From Aliamphritea hakodatensis (GTDB lineage: Bacteria > Pseudomonadota > Gammaproteobacteria > Pseudomonadales > Balneatricaceae), in the NCBI RefSeq assembly GCF_024347195.1, contig NZ_AP025281.1, positions 124,001-188,000 of the forward strand: a stretch of 64,000 bases of DNA, written 5' to 3'. The notes beneath the pieces were generated by a model. That model saw only the letters and a program-made list of their open reading frames with translations. It ran no database searches and was not told where the DNA came from. Of this stretch, positions 16,771 to 25,129 are shown piece by piece. Position 1 is the stretch's first letter, and each line of letters starts with the position of its first letter. A program made the position numbers and the translations under genes.

Positions 16771-18468
16771 TTAGAAAACTAAATCTGATTTTATTTCGTT
16801 CAGGCGTTGCCTGACCTGTTCCCTGACGGACTTAATCGTTGCAGGGTCCTGGCCTTCAATCGCGTACTCGAACTGATAAATCAAATGTTCAATTTCATTT
16901 CTGCGCTCATCCAGAAATTCACTGTACATACATTCGGCTTCGCTGAGCACAGCAAGGTTGCGGGCATTTTCCCGGGGGTGAATTTTGTATTCTGCTATTT
17001 TTTCGAGAGATTGCTGAATTTCTGTCTCGCTAAGCTGATTAACAGAGTTTTGCAAAATCATGGTTTTTTCTTGACCGGTACTGATAACTTTTGCCGTGAC
17101 CTCCAGGATACCGTTGACGTTATAGGTAAAGCGAATATCTACAGTTTCTTCCCCAGCGGGAGCAGAAGGGACACTGATGGCCATTTTACCGAGTAGGATG
17201 TTGTTTTTGACTAGCCGGTTTTCTCCCTGATAAATACTGAATGTCATGGAAGTCTGTTTATCAGCAATAGTCGAGTAGGTTTTCACACGGCTGACGGGTA
17301 TAACAGTGTTACGCTGTATGATGACGTTATAAAAGCCAGACTGAATGCCGCTCTGGAATTCCTGCACAGTATTTATTCCCAGTGAGAAGGGGCAGACGTC
17401 TGTGAGAACCGTTTCCTGTAAATCGCTTTGTTTGTGTTTTAAGGCGGCGACGATGGAAACTCCCATGACGACAACCTGATCGGGATCTAGGGTGCATGAC
17501 GGGATCCGTCCAAATATTCGGCCAACATGATTTTTAACCGTCGTCATACGGGAAGCACCGCCAACAAGAATAACGTCACTGACCTGGTCTTGTTTCAGTT
17601 TTGCGTCCCGGATTGCACGTTGAAGAGGGGTGTTAAAGCGCTCCATAAGAGGCGCAGTCCAGTTGATTAATTCCTCCCGGCTGATGGTCATGGCCACCAA
17701 TCGGTTTTGAAGTTGCAGCTCGAACTGCACATGAGAAGTACCGCTTAAGGCTTCTTTAGCTTGGTTACATTGCCGGATTAGCAGGCTTTTTTCCTGAGCG
17801 CTCAGCTCTACAAACGTAATCTCATATTTATGACATAAACCTGTCGAAACTGCCCGGGTGAAATCTTCGCCGCCTAGAAAGTTGTCACCGGAGCAGGCAT
17901 GTACTTCCAGAAGATCATCAAATTTTTCCAAAATAGAGATGTCCAGAGTACCGCCCCCTAAATCAACGATAACAAGTTGAGCTTCATCTTCGGTTTCATG
18001 TATGCCATAAGCGATCGCTGCGGCTGTGGGCTCGTTAATTAAACGTTCTGTGTGTAATCCTGCAATTGTTGCTGCGGCAATGGTTGCGCGGCGTTGATTG
18101 TCATTAAAATAAGCTGGCACACTAATGATGGCTTCGCTGATTTCTTCTCCGAGCCAGGCTTCAGCGTCTTGTTTAAGTTGTCTGAGAATCAGAGCCGAAA
18201 GCTCTTCGGGAAGGAAGCTCTGGCCCGCAAGATTAATCTTTTCATTTGTGCCCATCAGCCGCTTAAATTGACTGACAGTGACGTCCGGATGGCTGACCAG
18301 CCTGTTTTGTGCTGCCCGGCCAACGATGAGCTCTCCTTTGGAGGAAACACTTACCACTGAGGGTGTCAGTTTTTCGTCTAAAGCATTGGGGATTATTTCA
18401 ACGCCGCCATTGCGCCAGATTGCAGCCAGAGAGTTAGTGGTGCCTAAATCAATACCAATTACAGCCAT
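16771..18468 (-). CDS. hscC: HscC-type Hsp70 chaperone
   Basis: 565 residues, the short Hsp70 length typical of HscC rather than DnaK (about 640). Nucleotide-binding motifs: GIDLGTTNSLAAIW (phosphate 1), FNDNQRRATIAAA, NEPTAAAIAYG, VDLGGGTLDIS (phosphate 2) and DVILVGGASRMTTVK (adenosine). The substrate domain and a short lid follow (CPFSLGINTV, IQRNTVIPVS, FTYNVNGILEVTA), with no DnaK-like C-terminal EEVD tail. It is an ATP-driven foldase with specialised partners, here presumably the membrane J-like protein encoded downstream. It sits between two copies of the glycosylase 5' end. Confidence 0.94.
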   Translation of the reverse strand: MAVIGIDLGTTNSLAAIWRNGGVEIIPNALDEKLTPSVVSVSSKGELIVGRAAQNRLVSHPDVTVSQFKRLMGTNEKINLAGQSFLPEELSALILRQLKQDAEAWLGEEISEAIISVPAYFNDNQRRATIAAATIAGLHTERLINEPTAAAIAYGIHETEDEAQLVIVDLGGGTLDISILEKFDDLLEVHACSGDNFLGGEDFTRAVSTGLCHKYEITFVELSAQEKSLLIRQCNQAKEALSGTSHVQFELQLQNRLVAMTISREELINWTAPLMERFNTPLQRAIRDAKLKQDQVSDVILVGGASRMTTVKNHVGRIFGRIPSCTLDPDQVVVMGVSIVAALKHKQSDLQETVLTDVCPFSLGINTVQEFQSGIQSGFYNVIIQRNTVIPVSRVKTYSTIADKQTSMTFSIYQGENRLVKNNILLGKMAISVPSAPAGEETVDIRFTYNVNGILEVTAKVISTGQEKTMILQNSVNQLSETEIQQSLEKIAEYKIHPRENARNLAVLSEAECMYSEFLDERRNEIEHLIYQFEYAIEGQDPATIKSVREQVRQRLNEIKSDLVF

Positions 18469-18715
18469 TTAATCATCCTTAATTTATCAGCCAGACCCGC
18501 AGGGGTTTTAAGCTGTTACTCCAGCACTGCGAGCCGTAGGAGTGATGTTATCACCTGATGTAGGCGTAACAAATGTAGGCTATGAAAAACAATTTTTCCT
18601 GTTCAAAAGTAAGATGATAGAGCAATGCAGAAAATGACAGTCGACGCTAAACCTTAGAGTTGTTGTATAGAGTTAAAGCAGTGTTAGAAATATTCGTTGA
18701 GAAAATTGTCAGATT

Positions 18716-18913
18716 TCAGATTTCCGCCCGGCCCATAATGGCCGCGGCGGATTCTGTTGATAACTGCTGGCTGACAATGATATTCAGAAAGGTTCTGAAC
18801 CCTGCCGGCCGGCTGCGGGGTGGCGGTGAACCCAGTTCGGCAAAGGCACGGGCAATATCGCTGTCCTGCAGGGCCAGTGCCTGAAGGCTGGTGTCGATCC
18901 GGGACTGATTCAT
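18716..18913 (-). pseudogene. Truncated alkA-like 5' fragment
   Basis: A 65-codon open stretch, MNQSRIDTSLQALALQDSD to AAAIMGRAEI, almost identical to residues 9-65 or so of the intact glycosylase at 14944-15570 but breaking off at the repeat boundary, with no HhH or catalytic aspartate. It has an AGGAGTATCTGCCG upstream site, so it may be the original glycosylase start with its own promoter, cut off from its body when the hscC pair inserted. A short product could still be made. Confidence 0.85.
18727..18880. repeat. 154-bp direct repeat, copy 2
   Basis: The partner of 15384-15537 in the same orientation, with about 3.2 kb of hscC/J-like sequence between the copies. Homologous recombination between the two would delete hscC and the J-like gene and restore one glycosylase gene. 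Confidence 0.95.
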
Positions 18914-19193
18914 CGGCAGATACTCCTGTTTAAACAGTAGGCCCGTGCAGAGGGCGGTTTATTGATCAGGGTTAAGAAATTGTTATCCAGTCAGCGTTCT
19001 GACCTCAGGAGTATACGAATAAATGTCCGGGCGGTGCGATAATCTTCACAGGTGTACAGAGGCGGTTAGCCGGTCAGGGAATGACTGTGGATGGCGGCCT
19101 CGGCAGTTTTCACTGCGGTGATTCTGTACCGGCTTGCTATCTGCAGGCTGACGGTACACGCCATCATATTGTTTCTGAACAGGGAAGTCAGAT

Positions 19194-20672
19194 ATGTATA
19201 TTCAGTTACCCATCCGGATCTCCAGATGTTCGGATGAGACGTTGCAATCGCAGATTATTAACCAACTGAGAGACAGCATTGGCAATGGTTGTTTAAAGCC
19301 GGCCTCCCGCCTGCCTTCGGTGCGCGAACTGGCAAAACAGTTGGGTGTTTCGGTGAATACGGTACTGCTGGCCTACGATGAGCTGCATTCGGAGGGCATT
19401 ATTGAGCGCAAGCCGGGGCTGGGGACCTATGTGTCGGATCGCAGACCGGCGGATTTTATTCTGACCCCAGCGGCAGAAGACGGAGCAGGAGCACAATGCT
19501 GTGAGCGGCTGGCTGACCGGCAGCCTCCGGTATTTTCCGGACGCCGGCAAATGGTGGTCCGGGATGACAGCGCTGTGCCTGATATCGATTTTTGGCTTGG
19601 CCGGCCCGATGCCGGCAGCTTTCCCCTGAAGGCCTGGCGACGAAGGGTGAATGTCAGGCTGAAGCATGCCGGGCAGCAGTTGGTGAATTATGGTGACCCG
19701 GCCGGTTTATATGAGCTGCGGGCGGTCATTGCCGATCATCTGGCACAGACCCGCGGTTTTCGTGCCCGTCCGGAGCAGATCATTATCACCCACGGCATTC
19801 AGGAAGGGCTGAGCCTGGTTTCCCGTCTTTTGCTGCGTCCCGGCGCGGAGGTGCTGGTTGAATCGCCCTGTTATACCGGGGCGTATTATCTGTTTGAAAG
19901 TTACGGGGCAAGGCTGCATTCGGTTCCGGTAGATACCGGCGGCCTGCAGGCCGGCCGGTTACCGCCCGGAGACATCAGCCTGGCGTACGTGACCCCGTCA
20001 CATCAGTATCCCACGGGGTATACCCTGTCTTACCCGCGGCGGCAGCAATTGCTGGCGTGGGCCTGGCAGCATAACTGTTACATCTTCGAAGATGACTATG
20101 ATGCTGACTTTCGTTACGGCTCCAGCCCGTTGCCTGCGCTGATGTCGCTGGATAGCCGGGGGTGTGTTATTTACGCCGGTACCTTTTCCAAGTCGATGGG
20201 GGCGGGCTTGCGGCTGGGCTATCTGGTGCTGCCGGCTGAAATTGCTGAACATGCACGGACCGTGAAAAGCCAGCTGGATAACGGCAATTCATGGCTGAAT
20301 CAGGCGGCCATGGCGGATTTTATAAGAGGCGGTGATTACCTGCATCATCTGCACCGGATCCGTGAGCGCTACCGCAACCGGCAGGAAACCCTGATCCGTC
20401 AGTTATCCCGGCGGTTCGGTGAAGCTGAGGTTTCCGGTACCGAAGGAGGCATGCACCTTGCCTGGCACCTGCCGGACACGTTTCCTGATGCAGACAGCAT
20501 ACAGCGGATGTCTGAAGCGGTGGGGGTGGGAGTCTATACGATTAAAAACTGTGCTTCTCTTGCGGCAGATAACAGCCGGATCAGCCACAGGGTGTTGCTG
20601 TTCGGCTATGCGGCAGTGCCGGAAGTAAAAATCACCGAAGCGGTGGCCAGAATGGCCCGTCTGCCACTGTGA
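19194..20672 (+). CDS. MocR/PdxR-type transcriptional regulator
   Basis: 492 residues. It has an N-terminal GntR winged helix (LKPASRLPSVRELAKQLGVS, VNTVLLAYDELHSEGIIE, GLGTYV) fused to a fold-type I aminotransferase domain (GDPAGLYELRAVIADHLAQT, SPCYTGAYYLFESYG, YVTPSHQYPTGYTL, FEDDYDADFRYG) with the PLP lysine in AGTFSKSMGAGLRLGY. Such proteins bind PLP and often an amine or amino acid and regulate a nearby gene. An AGGGAAG site precedes ATG 19194. The next gene downstream on the same strand is the cytochrome d1-like gene; the two are probably separate transcription units (141-bp gap). Confidence 0.93.
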   Translation: MYIQLPIRISRCSDETLQSQIINQLRDSIGNGCLKPASRLPSVRELAKQLGVSVNTVLLAYDELHSEGIIERKPGLGTYVSDRRPADFILTPAAEDGAGAQCCERLADRQPPVFSGRRQMVVRDDSAVPDIDFWLGRPDAGSFPLKAWRRRVNVRLKHAGQQLVNYGDPAGLYELRAVIADHLAQTRGFRARPEQIIITHGIQEGLSLVSRLLLRPGAEVLVESPCYTGAYYLFESYGARLHSVPVDTGGLQAGRLPPGDISLAYVTPSHQYPTGYTLSYPRRQQLLAWAWQHNCYIFEDDYDADFRYGSSPLPALMSLDSRGCVIYAGTFSKSMGAGLRLGYLVLPAEIAEHARTVKSQLDNGNSWLNQAAMADFIRGGDYLHHLHRIRERYRNRQETLIRQLSRRFGEAEVSGTEGGMHLAWHLPDTFPDADSIQRMSEAVGVGVYTIKNCASLAADNSRISHRVLLFGYAAVPEVKITEAVARMARLPL

Positions 20673-20813
20673 CGCTTAAACCGGCGGCTTTCGTTGATAC
20701 AGGTCATGGCAGCCGGGGTGTTACTAAACCGCCGCTTAACTGTGTACCTATGAACTGTGCCGTCCTGAAAATACCTTGCCTGTGAAACATCACAGAAAAA
20801 CAGGTGAGACATA

Positions 20814-22364
20814 ATGGGAAATATATTACACAAGAGCAGACTTTTGATCGGCGCGGTATTGTTGTCACAGTTTTCGCTGGTGGCGGCGCAGGAAAACAGC
20901 ACCTCTGAAGAGTTGTTTGCAGACAAGTGCGGTGCATGCCATGGCATGAACCGGGCGGGATACATCGGGCCTGCCCTGAACAGTAGCAGCCATGGTAACT
21001 TTCCGGTGGCCGCGCTGGAGGCTCTGATCACTTACGGTATTCCCGGCACGCTGATGCCGCGGTGGGAAGGCCGGTTGTCCAAAGAAGAGATTACCGGCAT
21101 TGCCGAACTGATTATTAATGAGCCGGTGCCGGATGTGTCCTGGGATATGGCGGATATTAAAAATTCGCTGGAAGTGTATGTGGCAGATGAAACCAGCCTG
21201 CCGGATGCCCCCGTGTATCCGGTTGAAAATCTGGCTGCATTAATGGCGGTGATGGAACGGGGCTATTACTCCGACGGAGAAAACGCCAGAGTGCTGTTCT
21301 TCAATGGCCAGAATCATGAGATTGTGGGTGCTATAGACGTTGATAAAGCCCCCCATATTCTTGATTACCATCCAACGGATGAGCGCTGGGCGTATCTGAA
21401 GACCGACGGCGGCCGGCTGTACAAGCTTGATCTGTATTCCATGCAGGCCACACGGAGTATCCGTGCCGGTTTTACCGGCCCTTCCATTGCGGTCTCTTAC
21501 GACGGCAAATATGTCGCCACCGGTTCGTTTGTGCCGTATACCGTGGTGATTCTGGATGCTGACACGCTGGAGCCGGTGAAGTACTTCGAGCTGAAGGGGG
21601 AGAATATCGAAGGGGAGATGGTTGATTCCGTCTCAACAGGGATAACCGCCACCCCTTATGGCAATTATTTTGCCATCACCCTTAAGCATGCGGATCAGGT
21701 ATGGATTGTAGATCTGGATACCCCTGACTTCGCCGTTACCAGAGTGAAGAATGTCGGCCGGGATCTGCATGATTCTTTCCTCTCCCGGGACGGTAAACAG
21801 ATGATCGTTGCTTCTTATGTCGACGATAAGCTGGTGGCGGTGGATTACGAGCAGAAGAAGGTGGTGGGCAATGTGCCGGCCGGCTGTCAGCCCCATGTGG
21901 GCTCCGGGGCCATTGTTGAAGTGAACGGCCGTGACATTGGTTTTGGCACGAATATCGGCCGGGGCGCCGGGTGCGATAAAACGGTGGTGACCGCCTTTGA
22001 TGCGCAAACGTTTGAGGTCATTAAACAGATCCCTACCATTGGGGCAACGGAATCCCCGGCGGCACATCCTGATTCACCTTACGTGGTGGTCGATATTGTC
22101 AGCGGTGAAGACAGTGCCATACAGTTTATTGATAAGAATTCTCTGGAAGTGGTGAAAACCATGGATATTGGCGGCCATGCCTATTTCCCTGAATTCACCC
22201 ATGACGGTAAATACATTTATGTCAGTGCCGGATATCAGGGCAATGAACTGGTGATTATTGATGCTGAGACCCTGTCTGTCGTGAAGCGGGTACCGGTTGA
22301 GTCGCCGGCGGGCATTTTTGGCCACAATCGTCCGAAGATCAAAACCATAGGCTTTAAATCCTGA
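20814..22364 (+). CDS. Cytochrome c / cytochrome d1-like protein (NirN/NirS-type)
   Basis: 516 residues, exported (signal LLIGAVLLSQFSLVAA). The N-terminal cytochrome c domain has a single haem-binding CGACH (residues 39-43) with a downstream Met (TLMPRWEGRL). A cytochrome d1-type eight-blade propeller fills the rest (repeated YDGKYVATGS, SRDGKQMIVASY, THDGKYIYVSAG; histidines in PHILDYHP and SCQPHVG-like positions). It is related to NirS nitrite reductase, NirN and NirF. No haem d1 biosynthesis genes (nirDLGHJE) are in the window, so whether it carries haem d1 is unknown. A weak FNR-like half-site TTGATacagGTCAT is at 20694. Confidence 0.88.
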   Translation: MGNILHKSRLLIGAVLLSQFSLVAAQENSTSEELFADKCGACHGMNRAGYIGPALNSSSHGNFPVAALEALITYGIPGTLMPRWEGRLSKEEITGIAELIINEPVPDVSWDMADIKNSLEVYVADETSLPDAPVYPVENLAALMAVMERGYYSDGENARVLFFNGQNHEIVGAIDVDKAPHILDYHPTDERWAYLKTDGGRLYKLDLYSMQATRSIRAGFTGPSIAVSYDGKYVATGSFVPYTVVILDADTLEPVKYFELKGENIEGEMVDSVSTGITATPYGNYFAITLKHADQVWIVDLDTPDFAVTRVKNVGRDLHDSFLSRDGKQMIVASYVDDKLVAVDYEQKKVVGNVPAGCQPHVGSGAIVEVNGRDIGFGTNIGRGAGCDKTVVTAFDAQTFEVIKQIPTIGATESPAAHPDSPYVVVDIVSGEDSAIQFIDKNSLEVVKTMDIGGHAYFPEFTHDGKYIYVSAGYQGNELVIIDAETLSVVKRVPVESPAGIFGHNRPKIKTIGFKS

Positions 22365-22371
22365 GGTTCAT

Positions 22372-22402
22372 CAGGGGAAGGTGTCGCCTTCCCCTGCTTT
22401 TC
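22372..22402 (+). terminator. Intrinsic terminator after the cytochrome d1-like gene
   Basis: CAGGGGAAGG-tgtcg-CCTTCCCCTG is a perfect 10-bp stem followed by CTTTTCT. Confidence 0.85.
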
Positions 22403-22443
22403 TGACGGGCGGCAAAGCACTGCCCGTGCCGGTATATGGCCGG

Positions 22444-22593
22444 TTATTTCGCAGTCCCGTTGGCACAGCATTTGTGTTCCGGTTCACTGACAGTCTGCTT
22501 AGGCCCCTTTGTCAGTGCTGCTTCGAGCAGGCGCAGGCTGCCGGTTGTCAGGTAGTAGGTGTGGGCGATCTGCTGTTGATAACGTTGTTCCAT
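22444..22593 (-). CDS. Small protein, 49 residues, with C-terminal Cys-Cys
   Basis: It begins MEQRYQQQIAHTYYLTTGSL and ends HKCCANGTAK. The start is well supported: AAGGAG sits 7 nt before the ATG on the minus strand. No membrane segment is present; the middle is helical (LRLLEAALTK). The adjacent cysteines near the end could bind metal or be redox-active. It is divergent from the LysR gene at 22702, a typical position for a LysR-controlled target, with only about 108 bp between the starts. Function unknown; not recognised as any family. Confidence 0.6.
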   Translation of the reverse strand: MEQRYQQQIAHTYYLTTGSLRLLEAALTKGPKQTVSEPEHKCCANGTAK

Positions 22594-22701
22594 GATTCAC
22601 TCCTTAAAGCGTTGTCGTTCATCATGGGAATTACTCTATACTGATCCATAAATGATGATAATTGGCCGTCCTGGCAAATAATTAATCGAGAAATTCGAAT
22701 A

Positions 22702-23586
22702 ATGGATCATATCTCAGCACTCCGTGCCTTCCTTCAGGTAGCCCGGCGGGAAAGTTTTTCCGCCGCTTCCCGGGATCTGAATACCGCTGCGTCGGTGATC
22801 AGCCGTTATGTTAAAGAGTTGGAAAGTGATCTGGGGGTGCGGCTGTTCACCCGGACGACCCGCAAAGTAGCTTTAACGGAGGCCGGGCAGAACTTTCTGC
22901 TCAGGGCTGAAGCGCTGCTGGATGACTTTGACGCCATGCGGGAAAGCACGCAGGCATTGCACTCGCAGCCATCCGGCCGGCTGCGGGTGACGGCCCCGCT
23001 GGCGCTGGGGCAAAATATACTTGCCCCGCTGCTGCCGGAGTTTATGAAGCGTTATCCCAAACTGGCGGTGAGCTTACATTTAACCAATCAGGTGATTGAT
23101 CTGGTGGAGGAAGGCTGTGATCTGGCGGTGCGCTTTGTGGCGCATCTGGAGGATTCCGGCCTGGTGGCCCGAAAGCTGGGAGAGTCGTCTTCACTGCTGT
23201 GCGCCACCCCGGCGTATCTGGCTGAATCGCCGGCATTACAGTCACCGGAGGATCTGCCGGCACACAGCTGTGTACTGTTCTGTGATGATGGCTCCAGCCG
23301 CTGGGCGCTGGCATCTCTGTCCGGCGAGCCTCTGAGCATCAGGGTGAATGGCAGGTTGTCGGTGAACAGTATGGAAGCGGCGCGTACTGCGGCGCTGGGG
23401 GATCTGGGGATCAGTTTATTGCCGGAGTTTCTGATACGGGAAGACCTGAAAAACGGCACGTTGCAGGCTCTGCTGACGGCATTTACACCGCCGGCCACGC
23501 CCTTTTACCTGGTTTATCCACAGCGGCAGTTTGTACCGATGAAGGTGCGCTGTTTTATGGATTTCTGCCTTGAAAAACTTGGCTGA
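22702..23586 (+). CDS. LysR-family transcriptional regulator
   Basis: 294 residues. The N-terminal winged helix (ALRAFLQVARRESFSAASRD, TAASVISRYVKELESDLGVR, LFTRTTRKVALTEAG) is followed by a periplasmic-binding-type effector domain (GRLRVTAPLALGQNILAPLL, SVNSMEAARTAALGDLGISL). It resembles the subgroup that regulates single divergent oxidoreductase or stress genes. The divergent neighbour is the 49-residue small gene. Target and effector are unknown. Confidence 0.92.
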   Translation: MDHISALRAFLQVARRESFSAASRDLNTAASVISRYVKELESDLGVRLFTRTTRKVALTEAGQNFLLRAEALLDDFDAMRESTQALHSQPSGRLRVTAPLALGQNILAPLLPEFMKRYPKLAVSLHLTNQVIDLVEEGCDLAVRFVAHLEDSGLVARKLGESSSLLCATPAYLAESPALQSPEDLPAHSCVLFCDDGSSRWALASLSGEPLSIRVNGRLSVNSMEAARTAALGDLGISLLPEFLIREDLKNGTLQALLTAFTPPATPFYLVYPQRQFVPMKVRCFMDFCLEKLG

Positions 23587-23885
23587 TGTTGCCGGAGCAG
23601 GCAATTAGCGGGGCAGGAATGTTCCGGTTTGCAGCGCTGCAGGCCACAGCTGGCGGGTACTTAAGCAACAGCTTATTAAAAATCTATATGCATCTATAAG
23701 AAATACTCGTTAGGCAAGAGACGCCGGTTCCGGTAGCTTATGATGAGGTACGGAGCGCACCGTAATCCGTTACGGCGTTTTGTGCTGTCTACTTCAATTT
23801 GTTGTACATCTTATACACCCGGGCCTGCCTGGGGTTTGCTGAAACTGCTCTTTAAGGTCGGCAAATTCCCTGCCCGGGATTTTTT

Positions 23886-24776
23886 TCAGATTTCCAGATT
23901 TGCATGGGTCAGCAACCAGTCGCGGAACGCGACGATGCTGGGGTTATTGGCGTTTTTGCTTGGATAGGCCAGATGATAGGCCCAGCGGCTGATAAAGGTA
24001 TCATCAAATAACCTCACCAGATGCCCCGCCGCCAGATGATCTGACACCAGCGCCGTGGAGCACATGGCCACCCCCTGACCGTCTATTGCCGCCTGCATCA
24101 GTACGTTACTGTCATCCAGAATGCTGCCCCGGCGCGGGTTTACGCCATCCGCCCCGACCTGTAACAGCCACTGGGTCCAGGTGTAGTAATCAAGGTCGTG
24201 CAGCAGCGGCAGATCCGCGAACTGGTGGGGGGAGGTGATCTCACCGTGGCGGTGGATAAACGCCGGGCTGCAGACCGGGAAAAAATCCAGATGGATGATT
24301 GGATACGCTTCCAGACCGGGCCATTCACCGTTGCCAAAGGTAATACAGACATCAACATCGGTATTATCGAAATCGGCAATGATCTGTGAGTAGTTGAAGG
24401 ACAAATCAATTTCCGGGTACTGCTGGCTGAATTCTGGCAGGCGCGGCGACATCCATTTGGCGGCGAAGGCGGAACCCATCCGCAGTTTCAGCGACTGGCG
24501 GTTATGTTCCTGCAACAGGCCACTGATCGCCGCGTCCATTTCATCAAAACATTTGCTGAGTTTGTGCATCAGCTCTTCGCCGGGTTCGGTCAGTTCCAGC
24601 TTACGGGGATAACGCACGAACAGGGGCGTCTGCAAGTACTCTTCCAGTGACTTGACCTGATGGCTGATGGCCGCCTGGGTGACGTGCAGTTCTTCCGCCG
24701 CCAGGGTGAAGCTGAGACGACGGGAAGCTGCTTCAAAGGCTTTCATGCTGTTCAGCGGTGGGAGACGTCGGGCCAT
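23886..24776 (-). CDS. GcvA-like LysR-family regulator
   Basis: 296 residues. The start RRLPPLNSMKAFEAASRRLS, with LHVTQAAISHQVKSLEEYLQ, is the signature of the GcvA/glycine-cleavage-type subgroup, as is the LRMGSAFAAKWMSPRLPEFS effector-domain entry. It is divergent from the MttB-type methyltransferase operon, with 353 bp in between. That gap holds two strong palindromes, so it is the natural candidate regulator of the one-carbon module, fitting a subgroup known for C1/glycine control. Confidence 0.92.
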   Translation of the reverse strand: MARRLPPLNSMKAFEAASRRLSFTLAAEELHVTQAAISHQVKSLEEYLQTPLFVRYPRKLELTEPGEELMHKLSKCFDEMDAAISGLLQEHNRQSLKLRMGSAFAAKWMSPRLPEFSQQYPEIDLSFNYSQIIADFDNTDVDVCITFGNGEWPGLEAYPIIHLDFFPVCSPAFIHRHGEITSPHQFADLPLLHDLDYYTWTQWLLQVGADGVNPRRGSILDDSNVLMQAAIDGQGVAMCSTALVSDHLAAGHLVRLFDDTFISRWAYHLAYPSKNANNPSIVAFRDWLLTHANLEI

Positions 24777-24820
24777 AGGCGGTTTTTATTCCCAATTGTT
24801 ATGAAGTTTACGTGTTTCAG

Positions 24821-24841
24821 ACTGTTTATTTATTAAACAGT
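24821..24841. promoter_or_regulatory. Palindrome upstream of the GcvA-like gene
   Basis: ACTGTTTA-tttat-TAAACAGT, perfect 8-bp arms, about 45 bp upstream of the regulator's ATG. It is a probable binding site for autoregulation or the divergent promoter. Confidence 0.55.
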
Positions 24842-24980
24842 TGTCCGGTGTGCGGCAAGTATCCGTTTTTTTCCCTGCCGGGGGTATGCGCTGTATCAAC
24901 TTTCTGCTGATTTCTGGACAAACATATTTGGTACTACCGTTTTTTAGCCATTATATCAATGACTTATGTTAAGTGCTTGT

Positions 24981-24999
24981 GGATTAGATTATCTAATCC
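24981..24999. promoter_or_regulatory. Perfect palindrome upstream of the MttB-type operon
   Basis: GGATTAGATTATCTAATCC has two 9-bp arms around a single central base. It lies about 130 bp before the methyltransferase start, in an AT-rich stretch. It is a candidate operator for the operon. Apart from this and the 24821 palindrome, nothing gene-like is seen in 24777-25129. Confidence 0.6.
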
Positions 25000-25129
25000 G
25001 TGGGTAAGAATATATCAATTGTGAATTCAGCTGTGAAGGTGGAATATTTTCTCGAATACGACCTTAGAGTAGTTAAAAAGCGACCTGTCAGGTCGTAAAT
25101 AATAAGAAGTTTAGATATCAGGAGTGATC

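Noticed and set aside
15384..18880. Insertion sequence or integron around hscC
   Set aside because: No transposase, integrase or terminal inverted repeat is seen; only the direct repeat remains.
20694..20707. FNR/Anr-type site before the cytochrome d1-like gene
   Set aside because: TTGAT-acag-GTCAT matches only the left half; too weak to call.
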